From assembly GCF_010093535.1 (NCBI RefSeq), contig NW_022985166.1:714385-778384 (forward strand): DNA of 64,000 nt, read 5' to 3'. The position numbers were made by a program, and so were the translations under genes. This stretch comes from Lindgomyces ingoldianus (taxonomy: Eukaryota; Ascomycota; Dothideomycetes; Pleosporales; Lindgomycetaceae). The notes under the pieces were generated by a model. The model was not told where the DNA came from, did not search any database, and saw only the letters and a list, made by a program, of their open reading frames with translations. Positions 48,442 to 60,267 of the stretch are shown here, one piece after another (positions within the stretch are counted from its first letter, which is position 1; each line of letters opens with the position of its first letter).

Positions 48442-50058
48442 ACTCAAAAACCAGCCACTACGTAGCACGTCGGCCAGGCCACCCCACTGGGCAGGTTTGT
48501 CAATTAGCGCGTTTCACGATCCCTTCTGTTATTCCCAAATCTAGATCCAGAAGGAGCGATCCTTCAATCAGATCAGATCATCTCACAGAAAAGCAAAGTG
48601 GGTCTCCAGGGGAATTCGCGGGTAGCATATATCTCTGTCGATTCAGCGCTCTAGGGCTGGCAAGTGTCATGTTTGAAACATTGATACCTAGAGTGAGGGG
48701 AGCTACAATCTGAAGTTCTCTTTGTAGATACATGACGGAAATTATGGCGTTTGAGGAGTCGAAGTTATACCCAGTGTTGAAAGAAACACCCAAAAAGTAC
48801 AATTAGAGGAAGTACGTAGTGCAAATCGCACAATAAAAAAGAGGATTTCAAATTCATACGAACATCTCCTGCATCGTGACTAAACCAAAGATTCTAATAC
48901 ATTTCACCTATTCCATATGAAGCGAGCAGTTTCGCTTCAAAGTATTTCCATCCCATTCTTACCACTAGCCCTGAAATCTGCCCACCGTCAACCCACCACC
49001 ATCCCACCTCCGAGATTCCCATCGCACGCGGAACCTCATCCAATCCCAAATCCTCCGAGATCAACATCCAAATCCTGGCCAAACTCACCCCGGACCCACC
49101 CATGCCCAATCTTCCAAAACCTGAAACAGTACCCCCGCATCCCTCAATCTCGCCAACAATCTTCTCGAAAACGCCTTGCGATAGAACCATGGTCAACCAA
49201 TGGGGCATTTACATTCGCACCCTTCAAATACCCCCCAGTATGTGCGCTAACGACCTAGGATTAGAATCCTCCCGGTGGTGCAGCGGAAGACAGAAGACAG
49301 CGGGAGCTTTCCTTGTTGGGAATAGGGTCGGGGAATTAGGGAATCACACATTGAGAGATGGAGTTTTTAGGCAGGTGGAGGGTTAGATTTGAGTTGAAAT
49401 GGCGATCCGGGTAGGTGGCGGATGAGGGTGGAGGCACAGTGCAGGTTATTTCAGGCGGAGTTTGGAATCGTTGGCGACATTTGTGGAGATGGCATATGGC
49501 ACGTTTCGGCTCTGTGGCGTTTTGACTTTGGCCTTGTTAAGAAGAGTGGGGCGGGGCTTGCGATATAGTAGGGGTGGGGGTGCTGGATGGATGCGGGCTG
49601 AGCCTGAGGTTGCTTTCGGTCAAGAGTTCAGAAAATTGATACTACGTCTGTATTTAGGTATTTGTGCTGCGGGCTAGTACATAGACCTCTCTGCGCATCG
49701 GTTAGAAATCGGTGCGTTTAGCGTAGGAAGACATGATGGTTTACTTAAGAGAAAGTCATGGAGTTTCTTCCTGCGTGAAGAAACGGAGGGTTTGCGTGGG
49801 ACGAAGTTGTAGGCTGGTACTCGGATGTAGAAGATCTTTTCAACCGATGTAAACTTGGCGAACATGACGGGCGTATTTAGGGACAGAAATTCACACATGT
49901 TGGCGCTTCCCTAAGTCTGGTAACATATTTAATAGGTAGACCTTAGGCTTGTTTTGCTTCACATTATGTGATAGAACGTCGTCTCTCATCCAATTCTAGA
50001 CCAAATCTCCATCTTACCAACCCTTCAATACGTGACCGCGACTTCCATCTTCACCCAA
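48442..50058. other. Intergenic region with one unassigned frame
   Basis: A 104-codon minus-strand frame (48894-49208) is Gly-rich and, one frame over and just upstream, there is another protein-like stretch (GGYLKGANVNAPLVDHGS). Together they look like a decayed gene, but I cannot name the family. The rest holds nothing I recognise. Confidence 0.35.
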
Positions 50059-51344
50059 TCATGCTTCAACTTGCCCCAGCGCTTGTCTCCTTGATGTACT
50101 ACTATTTGGATCAAGGAAAGGTCTCTCCCCCAACCCCACAGCCCTATTCCCGAACCGCTCGCCCTGGCCCTCATAATCAAAAGTTGCCGAGTGAAATACA
50201 CTCCGATTATCCCAGATTGCTATCAAAACATCAGAACCCATGCATTCATCGCACATCGCAGTCGGATGTACAGGGAAACGGTGGGAAAGTTCGACTCACC
50301 AAGATCATTCTCATTCTGCCACCGAAACCTAACCTGCAAATCATGATTCTCCTGCAGCAGCCTCAAAAACCATTTCAACAACGCATCACTTTCTTCTTTT
50401 GTAACATCGTTGATATGGCGGACGTGGCCACCAACAGGGAAAATGGATTTCCAGCCTGTAACCGGATTTGTGCGGATCACAGGGTGAATGGCACTCAGAT
50501 CCGTGCCAACATTTTCCGGGGCGCCGCGGGGCTTGTCGTAGAGTCTGAAGCCTGCTCGATCCGCCACTTCGTTAAATCCGGGTTGCGCGAAGGTGGCGGT
50601 GAGGCCCTCGAGGAAGTGTTGATATGGGGTGGATAGCCGGTCATACAATTCATATCCAGAGGCCCACAATGTATCTAGCCGCACCAGCCCATCAGTAATC
50701 TAATAATATATGACTGAGGGAAGATTTGACATACCGCCGCCCGTCTTGGGCAACTGCGTCAATCGCAAACTTGTATAATCAGCGGGCACAGGCTCAAATG
50801 CAATATCGGAATGCCATTGTGCTGAGCTCTGGATTCGCTTGCTCAAATCATATTGCGAGCCCTTGTAGAACTTTTTGTTCTGGACCGAGCTGATGGTGCT
50901 GATTTCTGGGTCGGAGCCGCCGAGTTCCCGCTCACTGTTGAGAATCGGGTGGATGTGGAGTTTGGAGGTCTCCGGCTTTCCGGTGAGTTCGCCTAGTCGT
51001 TGAATTAGAGCTTTTTGGAGCTCGTTGGTTAGATCGTTTTGTGCGCGCAGGAAGACCACACCGCGCTGAGAAACTGACGGTTACTTAGTATAACGGTCCT
51101 GCAAGCAAGCGGAACAAGGCTTACTTTTGATGGCGAGGTCCCGGAGCAGCTCATCTGCATTGGGTGCATCGAGTAATTCGGTGACTTTGAGCGTTGGATA
51201 CTCGGTTCCAATCACAGGCGTCACGTCAAAAGATTCATACCTCTCCAATGCGCCGCTCGGCTGCAGTGGTTTGGAAACCTTGAGTGTCTTGGGGGCGACT
51301 TCGGTCTGGGTTTCGGTGGAGGTCTCGATGACACCAGGAGCCAT
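50059..51344 (-). CDS. TauD/TfdA-type Fe(II)/2-oxoglutarate dioxygenase
   Basis: Exons 51344-51125, 51073-50735, 50674-50300 and 50219-50059 give 364 residues. The N-terminus holds a Pro/Glu-rich lead and the family's YESFDVTPVIGTEYP block; SQRGVVFLRAQ follows the first junction. The iron site is visible as QWHSDIAFEP (HxD, about residue 167) and VFHSATFDY (distal His, about residue 322), and GQGERFGNR supplies the 2-oxoglutarate Arg region. Length and order match fungal members of the family, several of which are called alpha-ketoglutarate-dependent sulfonate or taurine dioxygenases. In a biosynthetic neighbourhood it may instead hydroxylate or desaturate a pathway intermediate. No N-terminal signal, so probably cytosolic. 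Confidence 0.9.
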
Positions 51345-51977
51345 GACGATTATGCAAGAATCGGGATCAGAATTGGATTGGGTAGCAAGATGCCAAGTCG
51401 TTGGAAGCCTTGAAGAAGTATCCTAGATCTTCAAATTAAACTACCTTGCTCAGAGTTTATATACTTGCACACTTTAACAACATGGAGGGGGCACTTATAC
51501 CTCGCGCCTGTGTTGATTTATAACCCTCTATCACGTCAATTGCGCCTGGCGTCCCGTGTTGAGCACTAAAGAGGTATTGTTGGAGCGTTGTTGGTGGAAG
51601 CCAATTGCGCAATCGGTATGCCCATGGTGTCATCGTTGCCAAGCCAAGGAAAACACTCGAGAAGCTCGAATGCACCTCTATCAAAAAAACTAAATTGTAA
51701 CATTTCTGGAGCTATGGTACTTTTGAAAATTGAAAAATCCAATGATGATAGGCTTATTGTGCGGATGAACGACCTTGGGAGGTGTTAGATGGGATAGCGT
51801 AGGCGAGGTTATTCATAGTTAAGTACTCGGTTGATCTAGAACTTGTTTGCGAAGCGAAGTGCGGAAAACATTCGGATAGATGTCAATATAATTTGAGAGG
51901 CAACTGGTTAGGAAAGATTTTTGACTTCTTGTGAAGTAATGCTCGTTACCGAAGTAAAGTGTGTTATCTTTCATTCA
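51345..51977. other. Intergenic region upstream of the dioxygenase
   Basis: About 630 bp between the dioxygenase start and the last exon of the next minus-strand gene. No coding frame or repeat is convincing. Confidence 0.5.
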
Positions 51978-54900
51978 TCAGAAGCTACCCCCAACCATGC
52001 CACCTAACGACAAAATCAGCACACTCCGACAACATTGCTGTAAACTGGAGATTGACTTACCCAGAAGCGAGAAAAGGGTCCAGATAACAGCAATCTTTCC
52101 GAGCTTCGGCGGACAGTACCTTCAACCTCATTAGAAGTCTCAAGTATCATGCTTTCTGAATACTTACGTATCACCGGCGACCTTAATATACCCAACCCAC
52201 CATATCCACTGGGCGATAGAGCACCCGATCATTCCCGCAATGGTTCGAATAGCAATTTTCTTTAGCAGGGAGTTCCCATCTTGTTTTTCTACTTTTTCGG
52301 CTTCTCTCTTGGCCTTTTGCTTTGTCCAGATGGAGATGAGCATTTTGCAATCCCGGGTAAACGTTGCACACGCAGCTGGCAGAGGAAGTACGACGGCGCG
52401 TAGCTCCTTTAGACATGTCAAGTACAGCTGTTCGTTCTCAACGAGCCTCTTTAATGTGACCTGAGAGCGATCGTTTCCTTCCTCAGCCTGAAGACATGGG
52501 CCGATGAGCTGTGCCCGTAGTTTTGCATAAGACAGTTTCTTGTCCTTGAATGACTGCAGGATGCCAACTTCCCGCCGGGAGGGCTTCCAATTTGTTTTCG
52601 GGTATGGCGGATAATACTGCTCTCCCTTAGCTTTTCCGGCAACGAGAAGAGCGTTTAGGTACTGAGCTTCATCACATTGACGGGCCCGCCAATATCCATC
52701 ATGTGAACGTGACTGGAAGCCTGATGTTGCAAAAAGGCGGATTACGTTGTCTAGACATCTAATTTCTGCATCGACTTCTGAAAGAGATACACGGTATGTC
52801 TGGAGTCGACGCTCCGTTGCATCCAGTTCATTCAAGATGGCAGTCTTATTCTGCCGTACCCAAGTCTCTTTAGCGGAAAATACCTCATTCAATCGATGAA
52901 TCTTAAGACGTTGAGATTCCGGAGTGTTGTACCATGTTGCGTAAGCCTGATCCATAGAATCTGTCACAAGTGTACGCGTTGTGTTATTGATAGAGTTCTC
53001 ATCCTGTGGATAATTCTGGCCTTGCGTCCTATTTCCTTTCCTCTTTCCCTTTTCTCGGGCTCGTTCTGTCCGCTGGGCGGCTCTCATGGCCTTCATATCT
53101 TTTGTTACGTATGTCTCAACGCGCTTCCAGAATCGACTTAGGTTATTCATGTCCATTTGAATGCTCTTACACATTCTAACAGCCTCGTTGTCAAGATTCG
53201 GAAACTTTTTATCAAGCCCAGTGGTCCTGTATCGTGTGCTAGAGATGCTCTGCTGACTAGCCAGCTGATTCGCTTGATATTCCGCAATCTTTGAACGTTT
53301 TCTAGCCTGTCTATCTAAACCTCGAATGGCGAATGCGACGGAGGCAACGAAATTACTCAGCCCAAGCAGGGACCAAACGCACGTTGCGATTGCGATGACG
53401 ATGATACTTAGCCACATGATGGAACCCGCGTACATAATCATCGCGTCTCTACCCTTCGGTGTTTTTGCGAGGCGACTCCGTTGGTAGAACTTTTGACGTC
53501 GGGCATAGTTTGTAGCAACTCCCATGTAGTATCCCCCAAGTGTCTGGAGAATTACTTCTGCGATCATTGTTGAGGAAGCAACTGAAAAGTAGATTTCCTC
53601 CGAGGCTTGGAAAGGGATTAGGGCAACAATCATCCAAGCAAGTCTCGGCCGGGTACACCAAAGTAAGATAAGTTGACCAATTTCAACGGAACCGAACCCA
53701 GGTGTACGCTTGATTATAAGAGCGGCGATCGCATTGCTTGCAATGTGGAGAAGCACAGTGAATGGTCCTGTGACAAGCCACATGAGTGATGCCCGGTGAC
53801 CGAGAGTGCCAAAAGTAATCTTCTTCATCACATCGCGCCGGCCTAGTATCGGGATGAGAACAAGCATTGCAACATTGACTACCGCAAAAGCTGCCAGCTT
53901 GCTCGAAGCAGAAGGACAATGCCGGCCTTGACTTGTGGAGCTTGTGGAGTTATTTGATCCAGTTGTTAGATATGATATCCGAATGCGCCAATTCCAAGGA
54001 AGAAGCTCGGAGTCTTGGACAAGAAGAAGGTCAACCCAATTACTCGGTAGTCCATGCCAAGAAGAAACAAGACCACAGGTAGTATTCATCCAGTTCAGGT
54101 ATTGCTCTCGTTCCCAGGACAATTTGCAGTCTGTATTACAGGTTCTCTCAAAGCTTACTGCTTACAGTTAGCACAGTGTAAGGATAGTACCGCGTCTTTT
54201 ACCTAGCGTGGAGCATAGCAGGGGTAAGGGGATTTTAGGGCATAAATTTACATCTTGTTAACATTCTTCCTAATTCTAGCGAGGGATTTAATAGGTAGAA
54301 GTCTACTCTATTTTTATTCCACGCTTATATGATAGCATGCTATGTGACAGTGTATGGAGGAAAGCAGACACTTACTTGGGGAGCAATAGCAAGCTGGATT
54401 TACGCCAGGCAAAATCGAGGTGCATAGTCCCGTCTGAGGATTAATATTGCATAGGTTCTGTGTACAGTTCGTGACTATTGTATTCAAGTTCGTCCCGCAG
54501 TTATTGGCGTTTGCGCACTTAGGCCAGGTGGTGAAGTTTGTAGGAGCGCCATACGTTGAGTTCATTTTCAGCAGACTATCCTCCCACCCTTTCGGTAATC
54601 CTGGGAATGCTGCCACAGACGCACAAGTGCTGTTTAACCAGAGGAATTCCGCAGATCGTTCAACACCGACAGGATTGCATTTTTCCGGCAGATCCATCTC
54701 CTTGCAGAAACAGGAGAGCCCGATCGCGTCGACAATCTGAGCACAAGTACTCTCCTTACAGCGTTGGGATATACACTTGCTCATGGTTGTGTTAATATGG
54801 TTTGAGCACCTTTGTGAACCTGGAGTGTTCACTAGAGATGGTAGCGTGCTCTTCTCCACGAAGCTTGAATTCAGGATCGCAAGGTCGTCTTTCCAATTCT

Positions 54901-55852
54901 CCGTCCAACCGAAACCTTGAGGGGGTTTACATTTCGTGCTTGCCCACAGGAGGAGTCTTGAATGGAGACCACCAGAGCCACAAGAGTCCTCGCTCGGAGG
55001 ATATACCGATTTGCAAAACGCATTTAGGTCCAGGTATAATCCCGAGTCTAGTAAAGGGTCGTACTTGTCGGCAGAGTACTTAGGGTTGAACCATGGAGAG
55101 TATGTCTTGTTGACATATCGGAAAGTTGCGGCTGCAGCTTCGGTGGCGTTGTAGATATTGGGATTCCATAAGGAATCATTAAAGTTCCTGCAAAATGAGT
55201 TCGGCTTAGGATCCCATCCTGGAAAGTATGTAGTATTGCAACCTTGAGTAGATATGCAGGGGTAGGCCGAGTACTGGTAGTACGAGGACGAGCTAGAAGT
55301 CCGATTTCCAACCCAAACAAGATTAAGCTCCGGTATCGTACTTGTCCAATTTTTGGAAAGTCCATGCCAGCCCGTGATGTCTCCACAGGTGCTGTTCAGC
55401 CATGAGAGATATTGGGTACGGGTTCGCGTGCCCGAGCAAGCTGAGCAACTCCGCTCGTTCAACTTGTCGGTGCAGAAACAACTTTTATCAACCAGAGTAC
55501 CCTTTTGCATACATGATCCGATAAATGTCATTGTACACTTCTCGGCCGAGCACGATTTGATGGAGGAGGATGTTGAGAAAGGACAGTCGTCAGACAGCGT
55601 CAGCGCCATGCATTTCGGTGTAGGTTTGATAGTATTTGGGTACACCCAAGGCGGTGAGGGAGGAATTCCGTCATCGTCCCTGCGGATGTGAGTCGATAGA
55701 AGAGAGCGAGGTGAGGCACTGTCGATGAGCTGAGCATGCATCAGGAGAAAAGCGAGGAGGATATGGGCCGCTCGATTCATGCTTGGAGCCCTTGGAAAGG
55801 AAGACGCCCCTGCTGTCCATAGCGTACTCGACCTTTTAGCTTTGGGAGGCAA
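51978..55852 (-). CDS. Large Cys-rich secreted-domain membrane protein of fungi
   Basis: Exons 55852-54376, 54157-52168, 52119-52061 and 52003-51978 give 1183 residues. A signal peptide begins at Met 55852 or, more convincingly, Met 55780 (MNRAAHILLAFLL). A long extracellular part of about 550 residues has many paired Cys and N-glycosylation sites, with repeated CFC/CYC and WLNSTC/WMNTTC blocks that suggest four internal repeats of one Cys module. Then come several membrane helices, a Lys/Arg-rich cytosolic region with predicted coiled stretches, and two final helices. The last two exons are short: exon 3 gives TYCPPKLGKIAVIWTLFSLL and exon 4 LGGMVGGSF. Without them the protein would stop at a TAA inside a perfect GTAAGT donor. 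I know no function for this type; a cell-surface sensor or wall protein is possible. Confidence 0.8.
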
Positions 55853-56584
55853 AATCCTCTTTCTTTTGTTAAGGCTTAGAGCGTTTTGCCTTCTTTCAAG
55901 CCGCGTTGTTCAGCTGTAGTATTGAAGCGAGGTGGCAGCCTTTACGATTGGAGAACCGTACTGATGATATCAAGCATTGCAGAAATTCCCCAAGACGGCC
56001 CAATCGTAGTTGAACTAGGCTCTGATGAGGCTTGGGATCGTATCAAGCACCTGAATGCGGACTCTTTTTTCTACCAAAGCTTTCCAATTCCGGCAGTGAT
56101 GCTTAGCCGAATCGTATGAGCAAGAGCGCCTTAGTTCAGATCAAGGAGTTGAGGCAAACACGCCGCGGTGGGCGTGGATGTGGGCTGAATGGCCGAAAAA
56201 GAGGCCTGGGCGGTACCGCTTGGTAACACCCGAAGCGGAACATGAAAGGGCAGATGGATCAATTAAATATCTTTCTAGAATCGCACACGCTGCGAAAAGG
56301 GAGAAAAAATAATTATATATACTAAAATCCCCCTGTCATGCTCCGCCTTAGTGAGAATAGAAAGTACTTCTCCGAAAAGAGGAAGCAGTGAAGATTGATT
56401 GAAATGAAAATGTCGGTTGCTCCACAAGCAGGCTCCATCCATCGCATTAGCTTTGCATGTTGCTGCCTTGTACTGACGGTGACTTTATGGAATGAGTGGG
56501 CCATGTTTTATAGAGAGAGCGTGGCAGAAAAGATGTTCATGGCGCGGTCTATCGATAACGATTTCGGGTGAGCAACCTCGCAAG
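55853..56584. other. Intergenic region left of the TIR element
   Basis: About 730 bp with only short frames. Likely the promoter of the large membrane protein, ending where the inverted repeat begins. Confidence 0.5.
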
Positions 56585-56774
56585 CTATTGTATTCAAAAA
56601 TCGGTGCAATGCTTGGCGTCACCCTTGCCTTTTTTTCGCGCGCGTATTTTGCTAGTAAACTGCAAAACGCGTTGTGCAGCCACTAAATTGCTCTAGGTCC
56701 TTAGTTAAAGTTAGTTAAAAAGATAAAGATATTTAACTACGCGTAATAGGCTATACTAACAACTTTTCTAGTGT
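56585..56774 (+). repeat. Left terminal inverted repeat
   Basis: Aligns in reverse complement with 59789-59977; most differences are C/T or G/A. A second inner core, ATAGGCTATACTAACA, is nearly identical in both arms. Confidence 0.85.
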
Positions 56775-58085
56775 TGTAGCATAGCTAGTAAGAGGCCTTA
56801 GAGGGCAACTAGAGCTACTAAAAAGGCTTAACAACAACTAATTTAAACAGCTGCAAAAAAGGCCTTAATAATAGCCTTAAAGGCTATATTAAAGGCTTAA
56901 AAGAAGACTAGTTAACTAAAAACGCGTAAGGTGGTAAGCTTTTAAGCACTACCTAAAGTGGGTCCCTTAGCGGGTACCTAGGGGAGCTCTGCGCCTGTTA
57001 GTGCTGCTCTAGGAGAGTTGCAGAACCTACTGTTGTTACTACTAATTACGCCTAGAGCAATATTTTTACTAATACATCTTCTAATAAGTAGCCCTAAGGC
57101 TTAGGCTAGGGTGTTGTTACTGCTAACTAAATACCTTTAGTAACTAGATATATTATATAAGCTATATGTAAACAGCAAGAGGGTAGTATTATAGCTACTA
57201 AAGGTAGAGACTTAAGGGGTTTTCTCTATGTTTTAAATAAAGAAGATAGTTAAAAAAATAATTAAAAATTCTACCTTAACAGTAAAAAGTAAGACCTATA
57301 AGATAGTAAGCTGCGCAGTAAAGTTTAAGCTTACTAGTAAAAAGAGCGCTAAGTTTATTACTGTTAACCTTAATAATTTTAGCTTAACTAAGAGCTACTA
57401 ACTTTTTAAAGTAATAGACTATTAGATTACTGTTAAGAGAGAGTTACTAAATAAGTAAGTAGAGCTTAAGGTAGAAGTTTAAGTAAAGTGTAAGCTACTT
57501 AAAAAGGCTTTTTTACGTGGCTAGGCATTTAATAATCTATCCTCTAACTAGCTAGAGGTGGTAACTCTTAGTTAGTTTACCTCTAAACGCAAGAGGCAAT
57601 TAATAAACAAGATAAAGGCTGCTTAGCGCTAAAAGTAGTTTAAATTATAAGCTAAGTTAAAAAGCTAGATCTACTGCATGTAAAAGTGCTGCACTAAGAA
57701 CTATAATAACTTTACCTATTAGTGTTATATCTACTTAAGCAGTAAGCACTTTAAGATCTAACTAGTTAACTCTAAGTTATAGGCGCTTACCTGCCTTAAT
57801 AGCAAAAATAGAGTTTATATAAGCTAGCCTCTAATTAGCCTAGTTAAGCACTAGTAAGGTTTAACTAGTAACTAGCTTAAAGTTGCTAAGAACAGAGGGA
57901 AGGCAAAGGCAAAAAAACATAGGCGTTATAACAACTTAAGCAACTCTAATAGTAGTAAGAAGAATTAAAGGCGCAGGCAGTAAAAAAAGAATAAGATTTA
58001 AGCGCAGTAAAATAAAAATTAGTAACATAAGTAGTAGTAAATAAAGCTTGCTTACTGCAAATAAATTAGATCTTAGCAAAATATA

Positions 58086-59760
58086 GGTGTTTTTAGCGCC
58101 TAGTTTCTGCAAGTTGTTCTACCTTTTGCATACCCTGCTGCTGCGTTAGCTAGTAGCTACCCTGCTATTACTGCGCAGTACTTGCTTTACCTACAGCTAG
58201 TTTTTTAGAGGCCTCTTACCCTAGCTAGTGCTGCTACTTTAGGGCCTATTACTATTAGTTTAAGCTTTGTTGCTAATAGTAGTAACTTTTATAGTACTAT
58301 AAAAGAGTTCTTTAAGTAGCTAGTTAAATAGCAGCTAAAAGATAACTAAAAGGACTACCTTTACACAGTAGAGGTAGTAAGCAAGTAAAAGTAAACTATT
58401 AAAAATCTAAAAAAAATATTAGCTGTAAGTAGTAAGCTTTATAAACTTGCTATTAGTAAACTTTTTAAGCTTAAAGATAAAGTTATTTAACACTTATAAA
58501 AGGATATCTGCTGCTACAAGTAATACTACTAGGCTGCAGTGGCTCTAGCAGGGCTAACAGGTAGTAATTAAGGTAGATTGTTATAGTTAGCAACAAATAA
58601 GCAGAGGAAGGTTAGCAAGCTTTTATGTAAAATTATATTAAACTATTACCCTCTACAGCCTGCCTTTTTCTATCTACCCTCTCTACCTTGCTATCTTGCG
58701 CCTAGCCTCTACTAATTAAGCCTTTTCTATATATAATCTGCTTATAGAGTACTTAAAGTGTTTCCTAGTAAACTTATTACATTTACTTTTCTAAATACAC
58801 GCCTATAGAAAGTTGCTAAAGTTTAAGAAACACACTTAAATATACCTATAATTTTGCTAGATCTACGCCTTAAGTACTTTAAATATAAGCTTAATTAAGT
58901 TAAAGTTAGGCAAGTATAGTAGCAGAAAGTGTATAATATAACTATCCTATTTAATTATCTTAACAACCTTAGGATTCTAATAGATAGAGATGTTATCTAT
59001 AATTACAACTATTAGTTTAAAGCTGTATGTTGTCTAGAGAGTTAGCAGAAGCGCGTTTTAGATCTAATCTTTAAAATTCTTGTAGGCAAAGTAACCCTTT
59101 TTAATACTAGTGCAGGGTAGGTAGCTGTTAACAGTGTACACAGGTAGAATTGCCTAAGTAGCCCCTTGCTTTATTTCCTAGGTATATTGCGCTTTATAGC
59201 CTACTAGCGTGTACGTGTGGTGCCTCTAGCTAGTTTTCTTGTTAAAAATAGACTTGTTAATAAAACAGAGGTTATTAGCAGTAAACTGCCTAAGGCTTTA
59301 GTAGAACATCTTATAAAGTTGCTTATTATAATAGATTAAGAAAGGCTGTAAGGTACACTTACTCTACCCCTTTTACTTTAAGAACTATAAGATAGTTAGT
59401 TAACTAATGTAAACACCTCTTTCTATAAGTAACTAGTAGTAAATTTTATTCTAATACATCTACCTGCTCTACATTAGCTTATTATAAAGCGTGTTAGCGT
59501 CTTAAGCGCCTATTTTAATAGGCTGCCTAAGTGTTGCTGTTAAAGGCTTTTAAGTAGTGCTAAACGCCTTAAGATTCTTCTTAATGTTATAAATAGCTTG
59601 CTTAGAGCAGTCTTTATAGTTAGTAATTACTTTAACAGGCTATCTTAGTAAGAGAAAGTGCTAAATATTAAGCCTAGTACAACTACTTAATCCTTGCTTG
59701 TGGATAAGAGGTATAGGTTAGAGGTTTAGGACGCGTTAGCGCGTTAGCGCGGCAGCAACG
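58086..59760 (+). pseudogene. Unidentified eroded coding region inside the TIR element
   Basis: One plus-strand frame, read through scattered TAA/TAG, keeps protein-like composition for about 550 codons, with hydrophobic and Ser/Leu-rich stretches, YLAPSLY, LRVVPLASF-like and LPKALVEHL segments. Stops are mostly where CAA, CAG or TGG would be expected before RIP. I see no DDE, HTH or tyrosine-recombinase motif that I can name. It could be the transposase of the element or a captured gene. Confidence 0.45.
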
Positions 59761-59788
59761 CTGTGAGCTTGAAACATGGGGTCCTATT

Positions 59789-59977
59789 ACACTAGAAAAG
59801 CTGTTAGTATAGCCTGTTACATGTACTTAAATAGCCTTATCTTTTTTACCTAACTAATTAATATTATAGGGCGATTTGTGGCTGCATAGGGCAATTTGCA
59901 GTTTGCTAGCAAAATACGCGCGCGAAAAAAAGGGCGAGGGTGACGCCAAGCATTGCACCGATTTTTGAATACGATAG
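59789..59977 (-). repeat. Right terminal inverted repeat
   Basis: Reverse complement of 56585-56774, slightly less degraded in its outer half. Both arms end in the same TCGGTGCAATGCTTGGCGTC block read outward to inward. Confidence 0.85.
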
Positions 59978-60267
59978 AGGCAGATTCCAAAACCGAGCCA
60001 CACTTTCCACGACCCCAGCACGACCGACATATCGGAGGCTTTCCCCATCAGACACCGACCCCGAGGATCATCCCAGTCAGCCATTCACAGCGCCCTAAAA
60101 CATGCCGATCCAAACCCGTCAGCAATTTAGCCTCTTCCAGGGACAGCCCCTAACGACTAGCTGGATCGTTCTCTTAACAATCATAAACCTACCTTCCCCT
60201 ATATGCTAGGTAAGAGATCCCAACCACTTGACTTGAGGCTATTAATTCTAACTCGGCCCGTACTAAC

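Larger units (their letters stand above)
56585..59977. mobile_element. RIP-degraded 3.4-kb element with ~190-bp terminal inverted repeats
   Basis: The ends are inverted copies: 56585-56774 and 59789-59977. The outer ~100 bases keep ordinary composition (CTATYGTATTC, then CGCGCGCG and TTTTGCTAG), the inner parts and interior are AT-rich and riddled with transitions. A TA dinucleotide at 56586-56587 and 59975-59976, or AG outside both ends, could be the target duplication. No transposase motif is recognisable. The element sits about 290 bp upstream of the third P450. Confidence 0.8.

Noticed and set aside
48894..49208. 104-codon Gly-rich minus-strand frame
   Set aside because: Protein-like, and a second piece lies one frame over upstream, but no family is identifiable and no intact gene can be built.
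55886..56119. 77-codon plus-strand frame upstream of the large membrane protein
   Set aside because: No motif and no supporting context; likely promoter sequence.
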